Shown: positions 34,881 to 41,118 of the stretch, piece by piece
How the letters are laid out: each line of letters starts with the position of its first letter
Numbering within the stretch: the first letter of the stretch is position 1
Assembly (NCBI GenBank): GCA_902622805.1
Contig: CACNRG010000009.1
Location: 1-41,118 of the forward strand
DNA: 41,118 nucleotides
Source: an uncultured Pelagibacteraceae bacterium
GTDB taxonomy: Bacteria; Pseudomonadota; Alphaproteobacteria; Pelagibacterales; Pelagibacteraceae
Direction of reading: 5' to 3'
The notes under the pieces: model-generated
Seen by the model: the letters and a program-made list of their open reading frames with translations, nothing else
Databases searched by the model: none
Told to the model about the DNA's origin: nothing
Translations under genes and position numbers: made by a program

Positions 34881-36684
34881 TTTTTTTATAAAATTTTTTT
34901 TTATAATTTTTTTTTTTACTAAATTTTTTCTTCTCTTTTATATCATAAATCTTAAGCTCAGCTTTTTGTTGAACTAAACTTTTAAGTTTTTCATAGTGCT
35001 CAACTAATTCTATTGTTTTATTAGATTTATTCTTAAGATTGATTATATATTCAGGAATAATTAAAGTATTATCTGTGAAAATATCAATTTTCATTTTATT
35101 TTTTTTTTCAAAATAAGTGAGATTTTCAACAAAATTTTCTTTCAAAAAATCAGAAATTTTTTTACATACTTTTAATTCTACAAATTTAGCTTTATTTAAT
35201 ACTGATTTTAATTCTACAATTTTTAGTAATTTTTGAGCAAAAGACTCATCTGTTAATTCAACTTTCCATTTTACTGCACTTTCTCGAAGTCTTTGTCTGG
35301 ACATCTCAAGTAAACCAAAATTGCTTATTCTTCCAATTTGAATTCTTGCTCTGTCTAATCTACATTTTTCTTTTAATCTTCTTTCAACCATCCTTCTGTT
35401 TCCATAGCTTAGCATATCAATAAAATCTATAATAATTAGTCCTGAAAGATCTCTTATTTTTATTTGTCTAGCTATTTCCTCTGCAGCCTCAAGGTTGGTA
35501 TCGAGCGCAGTATTCTCAACATTTTTCTGTTTTATTGAGCTACCTGAATTTATATCTATAGACACAAGAGCCTCTGTTGGATTGATAACTAAATAACCAC
35601 CTGAGTTTAATTTAATTTCTGAGTCGAAAATTTGATTCAATTTTTGTTCAATATTTTCCTCAATGAATAGTGGAATTTTACCTCTATATTTTTTTATTTT
35701 TTTAACATGTGAAGGCATCATCATTTTCATAAAGTTTTGAGCTTTTTTATATCCCTCATTTCCTTCTATAATTATATTTTTTGTATTTTCATCATACATA
35801 TCTCTTAAAGTTCTTTTAATTATCTCACTTTCTTGATGAATTAAAACAGGTGCGATGGAATTAATTGCGTTATCTTTAATTTGATTCCAAGTATTTTTTA
35901 AACTTTCAAGATCTTGATCTATTTCATTTTTAGTTTTGTTACTTCCAGCAGTTCTTACAATTAGACCCATCTCTTTTGGTATTTCAATTTCATTTAGTAT
36001 AGATCTAATCTTTTTTCTATCTGCTGGATTAAAAATTTTTCTTGAAATTCCTCCACCTTTGGGAGTGTTAGGCATCAAAACAATATATTTACCTGCAATC
36101 GATATAAATGTGCTTAGGGCGGCACCTTTTTGACCTCTTTCATCTTTTATAACCTGAACAAGAATTACTTGATTAGGTTTAATTACTTCTTGAATTTTAT
36201 ATCTTTTGAACTTAAGTTTTTTTAAATTTAAGTTATAATTTTCAGTTAAGTCTGTTTTTTCATTAACTGCTGTAAAATCATTTTCTTGTTTATCCTCGAC
36301 TTCTTTTTTAGCTTCTAGAGGATCATCAATTTCTAATTTTCCTTCAGCTAAATTTTTTTCTTCTTTTGCCTCAACTTCTTTGGATAGTTCCTCCCTTGCT
36401 TGTTCTTCTTGTTGTTTAATTATTTCTAAATCACTTTTGGGTATTTGATAATAATCTGACTGAATATCATTAAAGGATAAAAAACCATGCCTGTCTCTTC
36501 CAAAGTCTACAAAAGCTGCTTGAAGTGAAGGCTCTATTCTACTTACTTTTCCTAAGTAAATATTATTTTTGATAAGTGTATTCTTTAAACCTTCGTACTC
36601 GTAGTCTTCAATGTTACTTTCTGATTTAAGAACAACTCTAGTTTCATTAGGATGCGAAGCATCGATATATAAATTTTTTTCCAT
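34873..36684 (-). CDS. rne: Ribonuclease E/G without zinc-link cysteines
   Basis: A 603-residue RNase E/G endoribonuclease for mRNA decay and rRNA/tRNA processing. It has an S1-like domain (about 38-180) split by a charged Lys/Glu-rich insert (85-155), then GQKGAALSTFISIAGKYIVLMPN and RTAG. Catalytic Asp377 lies in VSIDINSGSS and Asp420 in IIIDFIDM; the end of the core is LLEMSRQRL (458-466). In E. coli RNase E the CPRC zinc link follows that motif; here the sequence RESAVKWKVELTDESF has no Cys, and the only two Cys (441, 507) are elsewhere. There is no long scaffold domain, only a basic tail (FSKKKNYKKKFYKK) read through an A11 run. It could equally be called rng. Confidence 0.9.
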   Translation of the reverse strand: MEKNLYIDASHPNETRVVLKSESNIEDYEYEGLKNTLIKNNIYLGKVSRIEPSLQAAFVDFGRDRHGFLSFNDIQSDYYQIPKSDLEIIKQQEEQAREELSKEVEAKEEKNLAEGKLEIDDPLEAKKEVEDKQENDFTAVNEKTDLTENYNLNLKKLKFKRYKIQEVIKPNQVILVQVIKDERGQKGAALSTFISIAGKYIVLMPNTPKGGGISRKIFNPADRKKIRSILNEIEIPKEMGLIVRTAGSNKTKNEIDQDLESLKNTWNQIKDNAINSIAPVLIHQESEIIKRTLRDMYDENTKNIIIEGNEGYKKAQNFMKMMMPSHVKKIKKYRGKIPLFIEENIEQKLNQIFDSEIKLNSGGYLVINPTEALVSIDINSGSSIKQKNVENTALDTNLEAAEEIARQIKIRDLSGLIIIDFIDMLSYGNRRMVERRLKEKCRLDRARIQIGRISNFGLLEMSRQRLRESAVKWKVELTDESFAQKLLKIVELKSVLNKAKFVELKVCKKISDFLKENFVENLTYFEKKNKMKIDIFTDNTLIIPEYIINLKNKSNKTIELVEHYEKLKSLVQQKAELKIYDIKEKKKFSKKKNYKKKFYKKTK

Positions 36685-36698
36685 ATTATTTGATTAAA

Positions 36699-36727
36699 TT
36701 GACTCATTATTTTCTAATTTTTATTAT
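36699..36727 (+). promoter_or_regulatory. Promoter of the PBP1A-prfB operon
   Basis: TTGACT (36699-36704) and TATTAT (36722-36727) are separated by 17 nt, each matching the sigma70 consensus at 5 of 6 positions. The predicted start near 36734 leaves a leader of about 54 nt that contains the 22-nt palindrome before the ATG. It sits in the 103-bp gap divergent from the RNase E/G gene. Confidence 0.5.
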
Positions 36728-36762
36728 AAATTTTGTTTGTTAATAATGCCTTATCTTTAACA

Positions 36763-36784
36763 AATTCCATTATATAATGGAATT
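36763..36784 (+). promoter_or_regulatory. Perfect 22-bp palindrome abutting the PBP1A start
   Basis: AATTCCATTAT is followed directly by its reverse complement, giving a perfect 22-bp palindrome that ends 3 nt before the ATG at 36788. It includes a TATAAT (36773-36778). As DNA it could be an operator for a dimeric regulator; as RNA it would form a 9-bp stem with a 4-nt loop that covers the ribosome-binding region. No Shine-Dalgarno sequence lies between it and the start codon. Confidence 0.5.
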
Positions 36785-36787
36785 AAA

Positions 36788-39127
36788 ATGACAAATATTA
36801 TTAAAAATATATTAATTATTAGCATAAGTTTATTTTTACTTTTGTCAGTAACTATTTTGATAGTTTTATGGACTTTTTCAAATACCATTCCTGATTATGG
36901 GTTCTTAAAAAATTACAAACCACCTGTTTCAAGCAAAATGTACTCAGGAGAGGGTGATTTAGTTGCAGATTTTTCTAAAGAAAAGCGAATTTTTATACCT
37001 TATGAAGCGATTCCTAAAAATGTAATAAATTCTTTTTTATCTGCAGAGGATAAAAATTTCTTTTCACACCCTGGGGTTGATGCAAAAGGTTTAGTGAGAG
37101 CTGTTATCAATAACATTGATAATATTTTGAATTCAAAAAGATTAGAGGGAGCATCAACAATTACACAGCAGGTGGCTAAAAATTTTTTACTTACTAACGA
37201 AGTCAGTATTAATAGAAAAATTAAAGAAGCAATTTTAGCTTTTAGAATTGAGAGAGCTTTGTCTAAAGAAAGAATTTTGGAGCTTTATCTTAATCAAATT
37301 TATCTAGGAAGCGGAGCTTATGGGGTAGCAGCTGCTAGTTTAGAATATTTTGATAAATCGATTAAAGAGTTAAATTATAATGAGGCAGCTTTATTAGCTG
37401 CATTGCCAAAGGCACCAAGCAAATACAATCCCTTTAGGAATAAGGAACTTGCTAAATTTAGAAGAAATTTAGTCTTAAATAATTTGTATGAAAATAATTT
37501 TATTAATGAAAAAAAATACTTAGAAATTAAAGATAAGCCAATAGAGTTAAAAAAAATTAAAAAAGTTTTTTTTGAGGACTCTCAATATTACATAGAGGAT
37601 GTGAGAAAAAATATAATTGATCAATTAACTTATGAAAAAGTATATAATCAAGGATATAATATTAATACTCCAATTAACTTAGAATTACAAAAAATAGTGA
37701 CACAATCTTTAAGAAATGGATTGATTGCTTATGATAAAAGAAAAGGATGGAGAGGACCAATACAAAATATAAATTACACAGATAAATGGTCAGAGAAAAT
37801 TGAAAAAAGTTTAAAATTAGAAAAATCTATCGGTTGGCAAATTGCGATAGTTAAAAAAGTAAATCAATTTAATGCAATAATTGAAACAGAAAAAAATCTA
37901 AATGGAATAATTGAATATAAGGATATTTCTTGGACAAAACAAGATTTTAAGGATTTATTGAAAATTGGTGATGTTATATATGTAAAAAAAATTGATAAAA
38001 ATTTTTTTAGTTTAGAACAACTCCCAAAAATTAATGGAGGAGCTGTAGTAATTGATCCTTATACAGGAAGAGTGCTTGCTTTAAGTGGTGGTTTTAGTTT
38101 TAAAAATAGTGAATTTAACAGGGCATCTCAAGCTTTGCGACAACCAGGTTCAGCTTTTAAACCTTTTGTTTATGCATTAGCATTAGAAAATCAGTACACA
38201 CCATCTTCATTAGTTCTTGATGCCCCTCTTGTTTTAGATCAAGGAGTAGATTTAAAGAAATGGAAACCAGAAAATTATGGTAAAAAATTTTATGGTCCAT
38301 CAACGTTAAGAAATGGTTTAGAAAAATCAAGAAATTTAATGACAGTAAGAATAGCACGAAATTTGGGTATAGATAAGATTGCAAACTTTTCAAAACAAAT
38401 GGGGATTTATAAAGACCCTGAGGAACTTTTATCAATTTCACTTGGTTCAGCCGAAACAACTTTGCTGAGTCTTACTTCTGCTTATTGTTCTTTTGTAAAT
38501 GGAGGTAAACTTATAAAACCTATTTTAATAGATAGAATTCAAGACGGAAAAGGAAATACAATAATTAATAATGAAAATAGAAAGTGTATAAATTGTGATC
38601 AGATTTCTTTCACTAGCAAAGAATTTCCTAAAATAAAGGATAATTACCAACAAGTTCTATCAGCCCAGACCTCCTATCAGATAACATCTTTACTACAAGG
38701 TGTTGTTGAAAGAGGGACAGGAAAAAAATTAAAGAAGCTTGGATTAAATTTAGCTGGAAAAACTGGAACTACAAATGACAATACCGATGCTTGGTTTATA
38801 GGTTTTACCTCAAATTTAGTAGTAGGTGTTTATGTTGGAATGGATAATCCAAAACCACTTGGAAAATTTGAAACAGGATCCAAGGCAGCTCTACCCATAT
38901 TTGAAGAATTTGTAAAAAAAGCAATTAAAAAATCAGATGCTAGACCATTTAAAGTTCCAAAAGATATTACATTAATGGTAATTGATCCAAATACTGGTAA
39001 TAAGGCTAAGTTTAGTTCAAAAAATACAATTATTGAATCATATAAAAGTAAAAATATATCTAATGGAAAAATTTTATACTCAAATAATAATAGATTAGAT
39101 ACAAATAATATATTAAAGTTTTACTAA
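36788..39127 (+). CDS. mrcA: Penicillin-binding protein 1A (bifunctional peptidoglycan synthase)
   Basis: A 779-residue class A PBP. One membrane helix (about 8-30) anchors it in the inner membrane. The GT51 glycosyltransferase domain has catalytic Glu87 in LSAEDKNFFSHPG, then EGASTITQQVAKNF and LYLNQIYLGSGAYGVAAAS. The transpeptidase domain has Ser455 in RQPGSAFKPF (SxxK), SRN (514-516) and KTGT (658-661). An OB-like insert lies between the two domains. It both polymerises glycan strands and crosslinks peptides in the periplasm. Its stop codon shares one base with the prfB start, and its own start abuts a 22-bp palindrome. Confidence 0.96.
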   Translation: MTNIIKNILIISISLFLLLSVTILIVLWTFSNTIPDYGFLKNYKPPVSSKMYSGEGDLVADFSKEKRIFIPYEAIPKNVINSFLSAEDKNFFSHPGVDAKGLVRAVINNIDNILNSKRLEGASTITQQVAKNFLLTNEVSINRKIKEAILAFRIERALSKERILELYLNQIYLGSGAYGVAAASLEYFDKSIKELNYNEAALLAALPKAPSKYNPFRNKELAKFRRNLVLNNLYENNFINEKKYLEIKDKPIELKKIKKVFFEDSQYYIEDVRKNIIDQLTYEKVYNQGYNINTPINLELQKIVTQSLRNGLIAYDKRKGWRGPIQNINYTDKWSEKIEKSLKLEKSIGWQIAIVKKVNQFNAIIETEKNLNGIIEYKDISWTKQDFKDLLKIGDVIYVKKIDKNFFSLEQLPKINGGAVVIDPYTGRVLALSGGFSFKNSEFNRASQALRQPGSAFKPFVYALALENQYTPSSLVLDAPLVLDQGVDLKKWKPENYGKKFYGPSTLRNGLEKSRNLMTVRIARNLGIDKIANFSKQMGIYKDPEELLSISLGSAETTLLSLTSAYCSFVNGGKLIKPILIDRIQDGKGNTIINNENRKCINCDQISFTSKEFPKIKDNYQQVLSAQTSYQITSLLQGVVERGTGKKLKKLGLNLAGKTGTTNDNTDAWFIGFTSNLVVGVYVGMDNPKPLGKFETGSKAALPIFEEFVKKAIKKSDARPFKVPKDITLMVIDPNTGNKAKFSSKNTIIESYKSKNISNGKILYSNNNRLDTNNILKFY

Positions 39128-40222
39128 TGAATGATAAATATATTAACTTTAAAAAAGAGATAGATAAGATTAATTATAGAGTAAAGGAGTATCTTTGAAA
39201 AAAATGATATTCATTCTAGGCTAGATAATAATAACAAAAAAATGCTTGAAGAAGGCTTCTGGCAAGACAAAGTTAAATCTCAGAAAATTATAAAAGAAAA
39301 AAAATTATTTGAAGATTTGATTAATTCTCACAACTATTCAGTAAATCAAATTAAAGATCTTGATGATTTATATAAATTAGCAATCGAAGAAAATAACATT
39401 GATATTCAAAATGAGGTTAATCAAAATATTTTAGAGCTTAGAACACTTGCTAAACAAAATGAAATAAAATGTTTTTTGTCTAATGAAGCAGATTACTTAG
39501 ATGCATATATTGAAATACATGCAGGAGCAGGAGGAACCGAAAGTCAAGATTGGGCAGATATGTTAAGAAGAATGTATCTTAAATGGTCAGATAGTAGAAA
39601 TTTTAAATATCAAATAGTAAGTGAACACAAAGGTGATGAAGCTGGAATTAAATCTACAACATTAAAAATCGAGGGAGATTATAGTTTTGGTTGGTTAAAA
39701 AATGAGTCTGGTATTCATAGATTGGTAAGAATTTCTCCATTTGACTCAGGAGCCAGACGACATACAAGTTTTGCAAGTATATGGGTTTATCCAGTAGTAG
39801 ATGAGAACATAAACATAGAAATTTTAGAAAAAGATTTGCGTATTGATACCTATCGATCAAGTGGTGCAGGAGGACAACATGTTAATACAACTGATAGTGC
39901 GGTTCGAATAACACATATTCCTTCAAAGATTGTTGTACAGTGCCAAAATGAGAGATCACAACATAAAAATAAAGAAACTTGTATTAATATGTTGAAGGCA
40001 AGATTATATGATTTTGAAATGAAAAAAAAAGAAGTGAAAAACCAAAGCGCTGAAGCATCAAAATCTGAAATAGGATGGGGTCATCAAATAAGATCTTATG
40101 TTTTACAACCCTATAGGTTAGTAAAAGATAATAGAACTAATCATGAAAGTACAAGCCCAGATAAAGTTTTAGACGGCCAGATTGATGAATTTTTAGAAAA
40201 ATCATTATATCAAATAAAATGA
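39127..40222 (+). CDS. prfB: Peptide chain release factor 2, with programmed +1 frameshift
   Basis: The gene is read as 39127-39195 joined to 39197-40222, giving 364 residues (E. coli RF2 has 365). The zero-frame begins ATG at 39127, inside the PBP1A stop, and runs 23 codons to CTT TGA at 39193-39198. Skipping one base leads into the long frame that starts GAA at 39197. RF2 recognises UGA and UAA: the SPF specificity tripeptide is at 203-205, and GGQ (248-250), which triggers peptide release, is in SSGAGGQHVNTTDSAVR. Without the shift the product would lack its N-terminus, and the frame opening at ATG 39242 is only the remainder. It overlaps the next gene by 4 bp (ATGA). Confidence 0.96.
39184..39199 (+). 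other. Autoregulatory +1 ribosomal frameshift site of prfB
   Basis: AAGGAG TAT CTT TGA A reproduces the classic RF2 recoding site: an internal Shine-Dalgarno-like AAGGAG (39184-39189), three spacer bases, the slippery CTT codon (39193-39195) and an in-frame UGA (39196-39198). When RF2 is scarce the ribosome pauses at UGA and slips +1, so full-length RF2 is made. Spacing is identical to the E. coli site. Confidence 0.95.
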
Positions 40223-41118
40223 AGAAAATAATTTTTAGAATAATTATTAGTTTAATATTAATAATTTTAGTCTCAGTAATATATTTAAGTACTATCGGTA
40301 TAAAAACTGAAAAATTTAATGATCTAATAGTTCTAAAGATTAAAGAAATTGATTCAAATTTAAGTCTTAAAATAAATAAAGTAAGCGTAAAATTAGACCC
40401 ATTTTCTTTTGTAATAGATCTAAAGACTTTAGGAACAGATTTAATTTATAAAAATAAAACTATTGAACTTGAAAATATAAAATCTCAGATTTCACTAAAA
40501 TCTGTAATCAATAATCAATTTGCCTTATCTGAAATTATGATTTCAACAAAATCTATACCTATCAGAAGTTTAATAAGCTTAATAAGGACAATAAAAAATG
40601 ATCCAAAACTGTTAATGGCCGAACAATTTATAAAAAATGGTTACATTATTACCGATTTAAGTTTTGAATTTAACAAAGATGGAAGTATAAAAAAAAATTT
40701 TCAAATTAATGGATTAGTTAACAACATACAATTGTCTTTAATTAAAAATGAAATTACAAAATTAAATTTTATTTTTCAAATTACAGACAAAGATTTAAAT
40801 TTTGAAAATATTGAATTTTTAATTAATAGTAAAAGTATAAGAATTCCAAAATTAAAAGCAAAAAAACAAAAAAGTAATTTTTTTGTTAATGGAAAAATTA
40901 ATAATGAAGATTTAAACTTTGATAAAAGTGAAATTACTAAATTAATTGATAACGAATTTTTAAAGACTAATTTAAAAAATGTAACATTTAATTCAGAGTC
41001 GAATTTCACTTTTAATATTGACCAAAAATTTAAAATAAAAGACTTAGATATTCAGTCGCTAATTAATGTTGAAAAATTAGAAATTAATAATTTTTTAGGA
41101 CAAAATTCTTTTTTACCT
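40219..41118 (+). CDS. AsmA/YhdP-like envelope protein, C-terminus off the window
   Basis: An open frame of 300 codons runs from ATG at 40219 to the right edge without a stop. Residues 1-27 form an N-terminal signal anchor (KKIIFRIIISLILIILVSVIYLSTIGI). What follows is a long series of short amphipathic beta strands rich in Asn, Lys and Ile (LSLKINKVSVKLDPFSFVIDLKTLG; IELENIKSQISLKSVI), with the L/I-x-I-x-x-V/I pattern and repeated building blocks of AsmA/DUF3971-type proteins. Such proteins form long periplasmic grooves that move phospholipids to the outer membrane. The assignment rests on overall architecture, not on a diagnostic motif. It is coupled to prfB by an ATGA overlap. Confidence 0.65.
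   Translation, partial: MKKIIFRIIISLILIILVSVIYLSTIGIKTEKFNDLIVLKIKEIDSNLSLKINKVSVKLDPFSFVIDLKTLGTDLIYKNKTIELENIKSQISLKSVINNQFALSEIMISTKSIPIRSLISLIRTIKNDPKLLMAEQFIKNGYIITDLSFEFNKDGSIKKNFQINGLVNNIQLSLIKNEITKLNFIFQITDKDLNFENIEFLINSKSIRIPKLKAKKQKSNFFVNGKINNEDLNFDKSEITKLIDNEFLKTNLKNVTFNSESNFTFNIDQKFKIKDLDIQSLINVEKLEINNFLGQNSFLP

Noticed and set aside
39131-39163. Alternative ATG of prfB in the +1 frame
   Set aside because: This frame meets a TAG after ten codons, so it cannot supply the N-terminus; the frameshift at 39193-39198 explains the gene.
1-41118. CRISPR array, insertion sequence, prophage or defence island
   Set aside because: No direct repeat arrays, transposase, integrase, toxin-antitoxin or nuclease-helicase clusters were seen; composition is uniform throughout.

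Overview
The window is a very AT-rich, extremely compact bacterial chromosome segment. The sequences resemble alphaproteobacteria, and gene content, spacing and order fit a streamlined marine SAR11 (Pelagibacterales) genome. Evidence is the low GC content, Lys/Asn/Ile-rich proteins, gene overlaps of 1-47 bp, and alphaproteobacterial synteny blocks: rpsF-rpsR-rplI next to fabD-fabG-acpP-gmk, lptF-lptG-lptD-surA-pdxA-rsmA beside pepA, and aroQ-accB-accC beside an NDUFA12 homologue. Lineage is inferred from protein character and synteny, not from a marker search. I see no rRNA, tRNA, CRISPR array, insertion sequence, phage or integrase. No stretch longer than about 150 bp lacks a gene.

Layout. 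1-945: a partial coiled-coil gene and a small SMR-type membrane protein on the minus strand. 943-1584 (+): a divergent cytidylate kinase. 1581-13101 (all minus): rpsF-rpsR-rplI-dnaB, an RND/MMPL exporter, cvpA, purF, gshA, gshB, a DMT permease and an MFS permease; these cover translation, replication, purine synthesis, glutathione synthesis and export. 13188-15777 (+): fabD, fabG, acpP, gmk. 15766-22975 (minus): the outer-membrane biogenesis block lptF-lptG-lptD-surA, with pdxA and rsmA. 23034-24894 (+): pepA, ndk. 24884-26474 (minus): purM, purN. 26493-29995 (+): a DUF2066 protein, an Hda-like replication regulator and aspS. 29996-30817 (minus): a stand-alone homologue of the C-terminal part of B12-dependent ribonucleotide reductase. 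30934-31666 (+): an NDUFA12-type complex I protein and a DUF2155 protein. 31663-33870 (minus): aroQ, accB, accC. 33887-34880 (+): thiS, thiG. 34873-36684 (minus): RNase E/G. 36788-41118 (+): PBP1A, prfB with a programmed +1 frameshift, and the start of a large AsmA-like envelope protein cut by the window edge.

The genes are almost all core housekeeping. Fatty-acid supply (accBC, fabD/G, acpP), LPS transport (lptDFG with the chaperone surA) and peptidoglycan synthesis (PBP1A) together cover envelope building. purF/M/N, gmk, ndk and cmk cover nucleotide supply. No defence, mobile or biosynthetic system that looks new is present. The points worth a second look are at finer scale: a GC-rich hairpin inside lptD held by unusual codons, an SMR protein without its proton-binding Glu, an RNase E without its zinc link, an orphan NrdJ tail, a perfect 22-bp palindrome at the PBP1A start, and the fact that all six convergent gene pairs overlap or abut.
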